A stretch of 64,000 bases of DNA. It comes from Comamonadaceae bacterium (GTDB lineage Bacteria; Pseudomonadota; Gammaproteobacteria; Burkholderiales; Burkholderiaceae_C). Below are positions 27,179 through 35,707 of this stretch, one piece after another. Location of the stretch: positions 1-64,000 of the forward strand of contig JAACZV010000003.1 in the NCBI GenBank assembly GCA_009996515.1. Direction: 5' to 3'. The notes below the pieces were generated by a model, which was not told the origin of the DNA, made no database searches, and saw only the letters and a list, made by a program, of their open reading frames with translations. The position numbers were made by a program, and so were the translations under genes. Positions within the stretch are counted from its first letter, which is position 1; each line of letters starts with the position of its first letter.

Positions 27179-28855
27179 TCAGGCCAGCCGGTAGTTCGGC
27201 GCCTTGGCCTCGATCCACTGCGCCAGCATCATCAGAATCCAGACCATCTCGCCGAAGTAGGCGGCGTGCTGGCCCAGGCGCTGGTCCAGCAGGCTGCCGA
27301 TGAACTCGCGCCGCACGATGCCGCGGTCGGCCAGGCCGTGCAGCGAGCGCGCGGCCAGTGCCTTCAGGCCCTCGTGCTGCGTGGTCCAGACGCCGAAGGG
27401 CAGCCCGAAGCCCTGCTTCTTCTTCGCGATGATTTCATCCGGCAGGAAGCCGCGCAGCGCTTCCTTGAAGAACCAGCGCAGGCGCAGCCCCTTGAGCTTG
27501 AAGTCCGGGCGCAGCCGCTGCGAAAACGCCAGCAGCGCGTCGTCCAGCATGGGGAAGCCCACGCTGAGCCCGGCCAGGCCGGTGGTGCCGACCACCTTGG
27601 GCAGGTCGCAGTCCGCCAGCGTGTAGCGCCAGTCGAAGGCCAGCATGCGGTTGACCAGGTTGTCGGTGCGCGCCTGCGACCACAGCGCGCGCTGCTGTTC
27701 GGCCGGGCCGTCGGGGTCTACCGCCGCCAGCAGCTGCGGCGTCAGCACCTCGCCCAGGCCCAGGTGGAACAGCAGGTTGTAGGTCATCATGCGGTCCGGC
27801 ATGGGCACCCTGGCCTGGTTCACATAGCTGGCGCCCTTCTTGAGCAGCGGGGTGGCGCGCACCAGGCCCAGCCCGCTGGCCGGCTCCAGCAGGCCATGCC
27901 GCAGCGGGGCGGGAATCCGGTTGTACCAGTCGAACACCTTCTGCTTGGCGTAGCGCGTGTTGCCGCCGAACAGCTCGTCGCCGCCGTCGCCGGCCAGGAT
28001 GTGGGTGACGCCGTCATCCCGCGCCATCTTGGCGCAGTAGTAGGCGGGCAGGGCGGAGGAGTTGCCGAACGGCTGGTCGTAGTGCGCCGCCACCGCGGGG
28101 ATGCTGGCCACGAGGTCGGCGGGCGAGACGTAGTACTCGTGGTGGTCGGTCTTGAAGTGGCGTGCCGCCAGGCGCGCGAAGGCCATCTCGTCATAGCCCT
28201 CGGCGTCGAAGCCGATGGAGTAGCTCGCGGCCGGGCGCTCGCCCACCAGGCCCATCATGCCGGCCACGGTCGAGCTGTCGGTGCCGCCGCTGAGGAAGCA
28301 GGCCGGCTTGCTGCCGTCCAGCTGGCTGGCCACCGCGTTGCGCAGCAGCTGGCGGAATTCCTCGGCCAGGGCCTCGAACGACGCGTCGCGGTCCTCGGAG
28401 AAGCTCGGCACCCAGTAGGGCTGCACCTGCAGCCGCCCGCCCTCGAACACCGCCATGTGGCCGGCCGGCAGCCGCTGCACGCCCTGGAAGATGGTCCGCG
28501 GCGCCGGGATCATGTGGAAGTACAGGTAGTCGAAGATCGCCTGCGGGTCCAGCGACGGCTGCTCGTCGGCCAGTGCATCGGCGCGCGGCGCGAAGCGCAG
28601 CTGCGCGCCGTCCAGCCGATAGCACAGGCTGTCGACCGCGAAGCGGTCCACCGCCAGCACGCAGCGCCCGTCGGCGAGCTGCACGCCGACCGCGAAACGG
28701 CCCGTCACGCCGCCCAGCACGTCGGCGGGCGAGCGCCCCTGCGAGAACGCCTGCTTCCAGGCGGCCAAGTCGCCCTGGTCCGCGGCCAGCGCCGCGAGGC
28801 GGGCATCGGAGAAACGGGGCGAGCCCAGGGCGAACGACAAGTCTTGTTCAGGCAT
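27179..28855 (-). CDS. asparagine-synthetase-like protein without N-terminal Cys
   Basis: The product has 558 residues. The C-terminal synthetase domain is intact with FLSGGTDSST as PP-loop and LAGDGGDELFGGN. The N-terminal class II domain is recognisable but begins MPEQDLSFALG, so there is no Cys2 and the front strands are shortened. It cannot use glutamine by the normal route; free ammonia, a partner glutaminase, or an amine acceptor are the alternatives. It is the only minus-strand gene in the first half of the EPS locus and has a 539-base upstream region. An XrtA-associated amidotransferase-2-like role is possible. Confidence 0.85.
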   Translation of the reverse strand: MPEQDLSFALGSPRFSDARLAALAADQGDLAAWKQAFSQGRSPADVLGGVTGRFAVGVQLADGRCVLAVDRFAVDSLCYRLDGAQLRFAPRADALADEQPSLDPQAIFDYLYFHMIPAPRTIFQGVQRLPAGHMAVFEGGRLQVQPYWVPSFSEDRDASFEALAEEFRQLLRNAVASQLDGSKPACFLSGGTDSSTVAGMMGLVGERPAASYSIGFDAEGYDEMAFARLAARHFKTDHHEYYVSPADLVASIPAVAAHYDQPFGNSSALPAYYCAKMARDDGVTHILAGDGGDELFGGNTRYAKQKVFDWYNRIPAPLRHGLLEPASGLGLVRATPLLKKGASYVNQARVPMPDRMMTYNLLFHLGLGEVLTPQLLAAVDPDGPAEQQRALWSQARTDNLVNRMLAFDWRYTLADCDLPKVVGTTGLAGLSVGFPMLDDALLAFSQRLRPDFKLKGLRLRWFFKEALRGFLPDEIIAKKKQGFGLPFGVWTTQHEGLKALAARSLHGLADRGIVRREFIGSLLDQRLGQHAAYFGEMVWILMMLAQWIEAKAPNYRLA

Positions 28856-29394
28856 GGCTTGGGAACGTTAGGCAGGAAGTCGGGAACCGCAGCCGGGTTG
28901 CCGAAGGCCGGCAAGCCCGGCGTGTGCCTGTAGTGGCAGGCACGCCCTCGGGTATCGATGGCGACTGGCCACGAGCGGGCACTGCGCCGCGCAGGCGCGA
29001 GTGTCGCCCAAGGCGGCACCCCCACCGCGCCCAGCCCCCCGGTTTTGACGTCCCGGCGCCGGCCTTGTTGCGGAAGTCGCGCCATGCCGGCCCTGCCTCG
29101 TCGCAGCAGGGCTGGCGGCACCGCTCCGCGGGGCGCCTGCGAAGGGGGCGGTGATAGCATCGCGGCCCATTGGTGGCCCGACAACGCCCATGCACACGAT
29201 GAGTGACGCCCCGGGGGATTCCTGTCTTGCACCCGCGGCGCTGCCTGGGCCCCATGCGGCCCTTCCGGTCGGCTGAGGGGCAGGCCTTGCGGTCGTCGAC
29301 GCATCACCGCCGCCCGGCGCGCATCGACATTCCCGCCCCAGAGGGCCGGGCCGCCGCGTTCCAGCCACAGCTGCAGCCAGGAGACGGAAGCCGC
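28856..29394. other. 539-bp divergent intergenic region
   Basis: The region lies between the divergent asparagine-synthetase-like gene and the glycosyltransferase gene at 29395. No credible coding frame is seen. TGATAGCAT at 29152-29160 resembles an extended -10 box for the plus strand without a matching -35. GG-N10-GC spacings also occur but match the rest of the RpoN consensus poorly. Confidence 0.5.
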
Positions 29395-30636
29395 ATGACG
29401 CGCGTGTTGATGATTGCCTACCACTTCCCGCCGCTGGCCGGCAGCAGCGGGATACAGCGCACATTGCGTTTCGTGCAGCAACTGCCCGAGTTCGGCTGGC
29501 AGACGGCGGTGCTGAGCACCCACACGCGGGCCTATGAGCGCACCAGCGATGACCTGCTGGCCGAGGTGCCCGCCGGCACGCCCGTGCGGCGCGCCTTCGC
29601 GCTGGACACCGCCCGCCACCTGCGGCTGGGGGGGCGCTACCTCGGCTGGATGGCCCGCCCGGATCGCTGGGTCAGCTGGAAATTCGATGGCGTGCGCCAG
29701 GGGCTGCAGCTGATCCGCGACTTCAGGCCCGACGTGATCTGGTCCACCTATCCGATCGCGAGCGCGCATCTGATCGGCGCGGCCCTGCATCGCAAGACCG
29801 GCATTCCCTGGGTGGCCGATTTCCGCGATCCGATGGCGCACAACGGCTACCCGGCCGACCCGCTCACCTGGAAGTCCTTCCACGCGATCGAGCAACTGGC
29901 GATGCGCGATGCCAGCCGCTGCGTGTTCACGACGCCCGGCGCGGCGCAGATGTACCGGGAACGCTACCCCGAGGCCGCCGAGCGCATCGTCGTGCTGGAG
30001 AACGGCTACGACGAGGAGAGCTTCACCAGCGTCAAGCCGGCGGCCATGGCCAGCGGCGCGGGGCGGCCGCTGGTGCTGCTGCACAGCGGCATCGTCTACG
30101 CGTCCGAGCGCGATCCCACCCAGTTCTTCGCCGCCCTGGGCAATCTGCAGCGCAGTGGTCGCCTGACGCCGGCGGATCTGAAGGTGCGCTTCCGCGCCGC
30201 GGTGCATGAGCAGCTGCTGCGCGATCTGGCCGCCCGGCACGGCGCCAGCGAGTTCATCGAGATCAGCCCGGCCGTGCCGTATCGCGAGGCGCTGGCGGAG
30301 ATGATGTCCGTCGACGCGCTGCTGGTCATGCAGGCGAGCAACTGCAATGCGCAGATTCCCGCCAAGGTCTACGAATACCTGCGCGCCGGGCGGCCCATCC
30401 TGGGCCTGACCGACCCGGTCGGCGACACGGCCGGGGTGCTGCGCGGCGCCGGGCTGCCGGACATCGTGCCCATCGATGCGGTGGAGGCCATCGAGGCCGC
30501 GCTGCCGCCGCTGGTGGCGCGCTGGCGCGCCGGCGACACGGTGCTGCCGCGGACGGACGCGGTGCGCAGCGCCTCGCGCCGGGGCCGCTCCGAGGCGATG
30601 GCGGCCTTGCTGACCCAGGTGCTGGGGCGCACATGA
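29395..30636 (+). CDS. GT4-like glycosyltransferase
   Basis: The product has 413 residues. It begins VLMIAYHFPPLAGSSGIQRT, as in a family of GT4 enzymes in EPS loci that often have the motif VADFRDPM, present here at about residue 140. The C-terminal part has LHSGIVYASERDPTQFFAAL and QIPAKVYEYLRAGRPILGL, the donor-binding region. ATG 29395 with GGAAG upstream is used because the open frame before it encodes Pro/Arg-rich residues. It overlaps the following membrane-protein gene by four bases (ATGA). Confidence 0.85.
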   Translation: MTRVLMIAYHFPPLAGSSGIQRTLRFVQQLPEFGWQTAVLSTHTRAYERTSDDLLAEVPAGTPVRRAFALDTARHLRLGGRYLGWMARPDRWVSWKFDGVRQGLQLIRDFRPDVIWSTYPIASAHLIGAALHRKTGIPWVADFRDPMAHNGYPADPLTWKSFHAIEQLAMRDASRCVFTTPGAAQMYRERYPEAAERIVVLENGYDEESFTSVKPAAMASGAGRPLVLLHSGIVYASERDPTQFFAALGNLQRSGRLTPADLKVRFRAAVHEQLLRDLAARHGASEFIEISPAVPYREALAEMMSVDALLVMQASNCNAQIPAKVYEYLRAGRPILGLTDPVGDTAGVLRGAGLPDIVPIDAVEAIEAALPPLVARWRAGDTVLPRTDAVRSASRRGRSEAMAALLTQVLGRT

Positions 30637-31643
30637 CGCCTCGCACGGCGCGCCTGCTGGCTGCAGCGGCGCTGCTGTGGTTGTGCGCGGCCGTCAGCCT
30701 GGCCCTGCAGAACTGGATAGGCGACCTGACCGTCTACGGCAAGGACATCGAGGCGCAACGCGCCGCGTTGCACCAGGCCATCCTGGACAACCGGCCGCCG
30801 GGGGGCAAGACCTGGGCCGAGTGGGGCGCGCTGTCGGTGCAGAAGCGCGTCGGCGTGGTCTACCTGGCCGAGGCGGTGCGCAAGGTTTCCGGGCTGCGCA
30901 TCGGCGCCGTCTACAAGCTGCTCGACACGGCGTTCCTGATGCTCTCGCTGCTGGCCCTGTTCGCCTATCTGCGGCGCTGGGTGCCGCAGACGATGGCCCT
31001 GGTGGGGCTGCTGTATTTCAGTGCCGTGCTGCCGCTGACCTATCTGTTCCAGCTCTTCCACCCCTGGGACAGGCCGCAGCTGCTGCTGTGGATCCTGCTG
31101 CTGGGCCTGATCGCCGACCGGCGCCTCGGGCTGCTGGCCCTGGGGCTGGGGATCAGCGTGTTCGTCAAGTTCGACACCGTGCTGCTGCCGGCGCTGTACT
31201 TCGCCGTGCATGTGCAGCGGCAGGGGCGCGGCCGTCTGCTGGCCGAGACCGCGTTGCTGGCCACCGTGGTGGTGGGCGCGAGCGTCATCCTGGGGCAGCT
31301 GTTCGGGGACGCGGCCGAAGCGTCGCGCTTCTCGCTGGCCGGCGTCGCGGCTCAGCTGGCCGCCAACTGGAGCAAGCTGCAGCAGATGAAGCTGGGCTAC
31401 CCGCCGCTGCTGGTTCATGGGCTGCCCATGGCGCTAGCGCTGTTCGGCTGGCGCGGTCAACCCCGCTTCGTTGGGGTGGCGTTGCTGTCTGGCGTTTTCA
31501 TGAGCCTCATCCACGTCGCGCTGACCAACTATGAAGAAGTGCGCGCACATATGATGGTGCTCGTGCTCACGATGCCGGCTGCCCTGGTGGCCGCCAGGCG
31601 ATTGCTGGAGCGCAACGTCGCAGGGGCAGCGGATGGTCGGTGA
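30633..31643 (+). CDS. polytopic membrane protein of unknown function
   Basis: The product has 336 residues with about eight to nine hydrophobic spans. A periplasmic-looking loop at residues 30-75 is rich in charged residues. FHPWDRPQLLLWILLLGLIADRR contains an Asp-Arg pair between spans. The layout resembles GT-C fold or EpsG/Wzy-like polymerase proteins but no diagnostic motif was recognised. It is translationally coupled to the glycosyltransferase upstream, so a role in the same glycan step, such as polymerisation or a lipid-phosphate-sugar transfer, is possible. Confidence 0.7.
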   Translation: MTPRTARLLAAAALLWLCAAVSLALQNWIGDLTVYGKDIEAQRAALHQAILDNRPPGGKTWAEWGALSVQKRVGVVYLAEAVRKVSGLRIGAVYKLLDTAFLMLSLLALFAYLRRWVPQTMALVGLLYFSAVLPLTYLFQLFHPWDRPQLLLWILLLGLIADRRLGLLALGLGISVFVKFDTVLLPALYFAVHVQRQGRGRLLAETALLATVVVGASVILGQLFGDAAEASRFSLAGVAAQLAANWSKLQQMKLGYPPLLVHGLPMALALFGWRGQPRFVGVALLSGVFMSLIHVALTNYEEVRAHMMVLVLTMPAALVAARRLLERNVAGAADGR

Positions 31644-31671
31644 GCGGTGAATGCCGCCGGGGGTCGACGGA

Positions 31672-32364
31672 ATGCAGGCATCGGAGTTCGACAAGTTTGC
31701 GCAGGAGTATCAGCAAAGCTTGCGGCAGAGCATTCGGCTGTCCGGCGAGAGCCCGGAGTTCTTCGCGGCCTACAAGGTCAGGGATGCGCTGGCATGCGCC
31801 CGTGGCCTGGGCCTGGCGCCCTCGCGGGTGCTGGATTTCGGCTGTGGCGTGGGCGGCAGCATTCCGTTCTTCCATGACCTGGCGCCGGGCGCCCGCCTGC
31901 AGGGCGTGGACGTGTCGCTCAAGAGCCTGGAGCTGGCACGCGAGCGCTTCGGCGCGATGGCGGCCTTCCAGGCCTGCGATGAAGACCGGCTGCCGTTCGA
32001 GGATGCGGCCTTCGACCTGATCTTCACGGCCTGCGTGTTTCACCACATCCCGCCGGCGATGCGGCCGGGCTGGCTGCGCGAGATCCGGCGCGTGCTGGCG
32101 CCTGGCGGCGTGTTCGTGGCCTTCGAGCACAACCCGCTGAACCCCCTCACGGTGCGGGTCGTGAAGAACTGCCCCTTCGACGAGAACGCCCAGTTGCTGA
32201 CGGCGGGCGAGTTCGGCGGGCTGCTGCGGCAGGCCGGCTTCGCCGACGTGAAGGCCCGCTACCGCATCTTCTTTCCCCATGCGCTGCGCGCGCTGCGCCC
32301 CCTGGAGCGCGGCCTGCGCTGGTGCCCGCTGGGGGCCCAGTATTTCCTTGCCGCCAGGGCATGA
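31672..32364 (+). CDS. class I SAM-dependent methyltransferase
   Basis: The product has 230 residues. VLDFGCGVGGSIPFF is SAM-binding motif I, GVDVSLKSLE gives the acidic post-I residue, and FDLIFTACVFHHIPP is the motif II/III region. It likely methylates a sugar hydroxyl or a related precursor in the EPS pathway. ATG 31672 is chosen because the protein then begins MQASEFDKFA, the normal start of these EPS methyltransferases; ATG 31651 would add seven residues. The stop is one base from the GTG start of the GtrA gene. Confidence 0.85.
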   Translation: MQASEFDKFAQEYQQSLRQSIRLSGESPEFFAAYKVRDALACARGLGLAPSRVLDFGCGVGGSIPFFHDLAPGARLQGVDVSLKSLELARERFGAMAAFQACDEDRLPFEDAAFDLIFTACVFHHIPPAMRPGWLREIRRVLAPGGVFVAFEHNPLNPLTVRVVKNCPFDENAQLLTAGEFGGLLRQAGFADVKARYRIFFPHALRALRPLERGLRWCPLGAQYFLAARA

Positions 32365-32365
32365 C

Positions 32366-32761
32366 GTGGCGGTCCGCTCCACGCTGTTCAAGTTCGCCGT
32401 CGTCGGCGTCCTCAACACGCTGCTGACGCTGGCCGTCATCTTCGCGTTGAAGCTGGCCTTCCACATGGCGGACGCGCCGGCCAACCTGCTGGGCTACGCC
32501 GTCGGGCTGATCAACGGCTACAGCCTGAACCGGCGCTGGACCTTTGCCCACCGCGGGCGGATGACGCAGTCCCTGCCCGCCTTCCTGCTGGTGCAGGCGG
32601 TGGCCTATGGGGTCAACCTGCTGGTGGTCCTGGCCGCCATCGCCGCCGGCCTGAACGACTACGCCGCCCATGTGGTGGGCGTGCTGCCCTATGCGCTGAT
32701 TTCCTATCTGGGCTCGCGCCACTTCGCGTTCGCATCCCCCAGCTCCGGGGACCGGGCATGA
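32366..32761 (+). CDS. GtrA-family membrane protein
   Basis: The product has 131 residues and four membrane spans, the size and layout of GtrA/DPMS-like flippases (PF04138). Typical features are FKFAVVGVLNTLLTLAV at the N-terminus, GYAVGLINGYSLNRRWTF in the middle, and a C-terminal YLGSRHFAF. GtrA proteins move polyprenyl-phosphate sugars across the inner membrane or anchor a partner transferase; the partner is probably the GT2 enzyme encoded 52 bases downstream. GTG 32366 immediately follows the methyltransferase stop. Confidence 0.88.
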   Translation: MAVRSTLFKFAVVGVLNTLLTLAVIFALKLAFHMADAPANLLGYAVGLINGYSLNRRWTFAHRGRMTQSLPAFLLVQAVAYGVNLLVVLAAIAAGLNDYAAHVVGVLPYALISYLGSRHFAFASPSSGDRA

Positions 32762-32813
32762 AGAGGGCCCGCCCCGCATCTCCCCCGTTTTTGGACTGAG
32801 CTTGGAGTCGCCT

Positions 32814-33806
32814 ATGGTTGTGGAAGCAGGCAGCCCGGTCATGCATCGCATCTCGCTGGTCGTTCCCGTCTACCGCGGCGAGACCACGCTGCGCACGCTG
32901 GCCGCGGAGATCGCGCCGCTCGCCGCGCCGCAGCAGTCGCCGGCCGGGCATGGCTTCGTGGTCAGCGAGCTGCTGCTGGTGCATGACTGCGGCCCGGATC
33001 GCTCCGACCTGGCGATCGAGCGCCTGGTCGCCGAGTTCCCCTTCGTGCGTGCGGTCTGGCTGTCGCGCAACTTCGGCCAGCATGCGGCGACGCTGGCCGG
33101 CATGGCCAGCGCCACCGGCGACTGGGTGGCCACGCTGGACGAGGACGGGCAGCAGGACCCGCGCGACATCGCCCGCATGCTGGACCTGGCGCTCGCGCAG
33201 TCGCTGCAGCTCGTTTACGCGCAGCCCACCAACGCGCCGCCCCATGGCTGGCTGCGCAACGCGGCCAGCCGGACCGCCAAGGCCATCACCGGCCGCCTGC
33301 TGGGCAACCGGTCCATCGGGCGCTTCAACAGCTTCCGGCTGGTGGATGGCGAGATCGCGCGCACGCTGGCGGCCTATTGCGGCAACGGCGTCTACCTGGA
33401 CGTCGGCCTGTTCTGGATCACGACCCGCATCGGGCATTGCCCGCTGGCGCTGCGCCGGGAGATGGACCGCCCCTCCGGCTACACCTACTGGAAGCTGCTG
33501 GGCCATTTCTGGAACCTGATCTTCACCACCGGCACGCGGCCGCTGCGGCTCATCACCTTGCTGGGGTTCTGCTCGGTGGCCTTCGCGATGGCCATCGCGG
33601 CCTATGCGCTCTACCTCAAATGGGCCGGCAACGTGCCCGTGCAGGGCTGGGCCTCGCTGCTCATCGTCGTCGCCTTCTTCTCGGGCTGCATCCTCACCGC
33701 CCTGGGCGTCATCGCCGAATACCTGGCCGTCACGATGGGCATCGTGATGGGCAAGCCGCTGTACGTGGTGGCGACCAAGCCCACGCGCATGGGGCCGCCG
33801 GCATGA
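32814..33806 (+). CDS. GT2 glycosyltransferase with C-terminal spans (GtrB/ArnC type)
   Basis: The product has 330 residues. The GT-A domain begins ISLVVPVYRGETTLRTLA, and VATLDEDGQQDPRDI carries the DxD-type metal site. Two C-terminal membrane spans (about residues 243-265 and 278-302) give the topology of GtrB and dolichol/undecaprenyl-phosphate sugar transferases. It should make a polyprenyl-phosphate-linked sugar for the GtrA-like neighbour. ATG 32814 follows TTGGAG with six-base spacing, which decides the start over the TTG at 32802. ATGA overlap with the epimerase gene. Confidence 0.88.
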   Translation: MVVEAGSPVMHRISLVVPVYRGETTLRTLAAEIAPLAAPQQSPAGHGFVVSELLLVHDCGPDRSDLAIERLVAEFPFVRAVWLSRNFGQHAATLAGMASATGDWVATLDEDGQQDPRDIARMLDLALAQSLQLVYAQPTNAPPHGWLRNAASRTAKAITGRLLGNRSIGRFNSFRLVDGEIARTLAAYCGNGVYLDVGLFWITTRIGHCPLALRREMDRPSGYTYWKLLGHFWNLIFTTGTRPLRLITLLGFCSVAFAMAIAAYALYLKWAGNVPVQGWASLLIVVAFFSGCILTALGVIAEYLAVTMGIVMGKPLYVVATKPTRMGPPA

Positions 33807-34747
33807 GCCTGGACTGGGTCATAGGCAGCGGCGGGCTGCTGGGCGCGGCGCTGCTCCGGCAGCTGCAGCCCGGCGAGGGCCGCCGCTTCGTGCCCGCCGA
33901 ACGCTTCTGCTGGGCGGAGCCGCAGCGGCTGGTCGGGCAGGTCCGGGCCGCGGTGGCCGCCTTCGAGCAGCAGGCGCGGCAGGCCCGGAGCTGGAACCTC
34001 TACTGGGCAGCGGGCGTGGGCGCCATGGGCAGCACGCCGGCCGAGCTGGCCACCGAGACCCTGGCCTGGGGCGCGCTGCTGCAGGCCGTGGCCGACAGCC
34101 CCGTGCTGTGCGCCGGGCCCGGGCGCATCGTGCTGGCCAGTTCGGCCGGCGCCATCTATGCCGGGCTGCGCGCCGAATCCATCGACGAGGGCTGCGAGGT
34201 CGCGCCGACGACGCCCTATGCCGAGGCCAAGCTGAGCCAGGAGCGCCTGCTGGCCGACTTCAGCGCGCGGCAGCTGCCGGTGGCCGCCCTGACGGCACGC
34301 ATCTCCACGCTCTACGGCCCGGGCCAGGCCTACGGCAAGCGCCAGGGCCTGATCTCCCACATGGCGCGCAGCATCGTGCGCAACCGGCCCATCCAGATCT
34401 TCGTGCCCTTCGACACGGTGCGCGACTACATCACCGCGGACGACGCCGCCGGGCTGATGGTCGACTCCGCGCGCGCACTGGCGCCCGGCGCCGCCCGCAT
34501 GCGCATCGTCGCCGCCGAGCGGCCGACCTCCATCGCCGAGATCGTGGCCACCTTCCACCGCGTGGCGCGCCGGCCGGTGCTGGTCGTCACCAGTGCGGGC
34601 CAGCTCAGCAGCCTCTACCTGCGGCGCGTGCAGTTCCGCTCCAACTGGGCGGCGGCGCGGCCCGCCGCCTGCACCAGCCTGGCCGTGGGCGTGTCCCAGG
34701 TGCTGGCCGCGGCGCGGCTGGCCTATGCGGGCCAGGCCGGTCACTGA
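33803..34747 (+). CDS. NAD-dependent epimerase/dehydratase (extended SDR)
   Basis: The product has 314 residues. The dinucleotide loop is the short WVIGSGGLLGAALL, a G-x-x-G-x-x-G variant. LASSAGAIYAG, TTPYAEAKLSQE gives the catalytic Tyr-x3-Lys, and STLYGPGQ follows. These define extended SDRs acting on nucleotide sugars. The substrate is unknown; it may be a 4-epimerase or 4-reductase acting before the GT2 transferase with which it overlaps by four bases. It is the last gene of a tight run; 111 bases with a hairpin follow. Confidence 0.85.
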   Translation: MSLDWVIGSGGLLGAALLRQLQPGEGRRFVPAERFCWAEPQRLVGQVRAAVAAFEQQARQARSWNLYWAAGVGAMGSTPAELATETLAWGALLQAVADSPVLCAGPGRIVLASSAGAIYAGLRAESIDEGCEVAPTTPYAEAKLSQERLLADFSARQLPVAALTARISTLYGPGQAYGKRQGLISHMARSIVRNRPIQIFVPFDTVRDYITADDAAGLMVDSARALAPGAARMRIVAAERPTSIAEIVATFHRVARRPVLVVTSAGQLSSLYLRRVQFRSNWAAARPAACTSLAVGVSQVLAAARLAYAGQAGH

Positions 34748-34770
34748 GGGCCCGCGCCGGGCGATCCAAC

Positions 34771-34796
34771 CCCCGCAGATGAGTAGTCTTGCGGGG
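34771..34796. terminator. weak hairpin after the epimerase gene
   Basis: CCCCGCA (34771-34777) pairs perfectly with TGCGGGG (34790-34796) across a 12-base loop. It lies 24 bases after the epimerase stop. The following AAAA is not a T-tract for plus-strand transcription, so it may be a pause or processing hairpin rather than a full terminator. The rest of the 111-base gap shows TACAGT at 34849-34854 as a possible -10 element without a convincing -35. Confidence 0.3.
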
Positions 34797-34858
34797 AAAA
34801 CGACCGCGGCTGGCGCGGCGCCCGTCGGCGGCGCTAAGCCTGTCGTTACAGTGTCCGG

Positions 34859-35707
34859 ATGTCCACCATGAAGCGTCTGAAGAACAGCATCAAGAGCTGG
34901 CTGCGCGCCCTCAGGCGCAGCGTCACCGGCAAGTTCTTTGCCTTTGATGCGCCGGGGCTGCGGGCCCGCCTGACCCAGCTGGGCCTGAAGCCCGGCGACG
35001 CCGTGCTGGTGCACGCCTCCTTCGACGCCTTCGAGGGCTTTCAAGGCAAGCCCAATGACGTGATCCAGGCGCTGCAGGCCGTGGTCGGGCCGCAGGGGCT
35101 GCTGCTGATGCCGACCATGGGCTTCACCGGCTCGGCCATCGACCATGCGCGCAGCGGCCAGGTGTTCGACGTGCGCCGCTCGCCGTCGCGCATGGGCCTG
35201 ATCAGCGAGCTGTTCCGCCGCACGGCCGGCGTCGTGCGCAGCGTGCACCCGACCCACCCGGTGGCCTGCTGGGGCCAGGGGGCGGAGCAGGTCGCCCAAG
35301 GGCACCACCTCTGCGCCACGCCCTGCGGCCGCGGCAGCCCTTTCGAGGCGCTGGCGCAGCGGCAGGGCAAGATCCTGCTGCTGGGCACCGACATCTCGGT
35401 GCTGACCTTCTATCACTACCTCGAAGAGCGCTTCGAGGCGCAGTTCCCGCAGAGCCCGTTCACCACCGAGGAGTTCACCCTCGTGTCCAGGAACGCGCAG
35501 GCCGAGCTGCTGGAGACGCGCACGCGGCTGTACGCGCCGGCGCTGTCGCGGCGGCGCAATCTGTACAAGCTGATCCCTCATCTCAAGCGGCTGGGCGCCT
35601 GGCGCGAGGGCCGCATCGGCCGGCTGCGCATCGCGGTGCTGCAGGCGCAGGGCGTGGAGCGCGCCGTCGGCGACATGATCCAGCAAGGTGTGTATTGCTA
35701 TGACTGA
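34859..35707 (+). CDS. AAC(3)-fold acyltransferase
   Basis: The product has 282 residues and the aminoglycoside 3-N-acetyltransferase (YokD/FrbF) fold: PGDAVLVHASFDAFEGF near the N-terminus, LLLMPTMGFTG, and the active-site RSVHPTHPVACWG. In EPS clusters such proteins are thought to acylate amino sugars rather than antibiotics. The neighbouring FkbH-like protein, ACP and MaoC-SDR fusion suggest an ACP-bound acyl donor. ATG 34859 and ATG 34868 are both possible starts. It overlaps the FkbH gene by eight bases. Confidence 0.85.
   Translation: MSTMKRLKNSIKSWLRALRRSVTGKFFAFDAPGLRARLTQLGLKPGDAVLVHASFDAFEGFQGKPNDVIQALQAVVGPQGLLLMPTMGFTGSAIDHARSGQVFDVRRSPSRMGLISELFRRTAGVVRSVHPTHPVACWGQGAEQVAQGHHLCATPCGRGSPFEALAQRQGKILLLGTDISVLTFYHYLEERFEAQFPQSPFTTEEFTLVSRNAQAELLETRTRLYAPALSRRRNLYKLIPHLKRLGAWREGRIGRLRIAVLQAQGVERAVGDMIQQGVYCYD

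Noticed and set aside
34859-35707. Aminoglycoside resistance gene
   Set aside because: Only the fold is shared; the EPS context and ACP neighbours point to sugar acylation.
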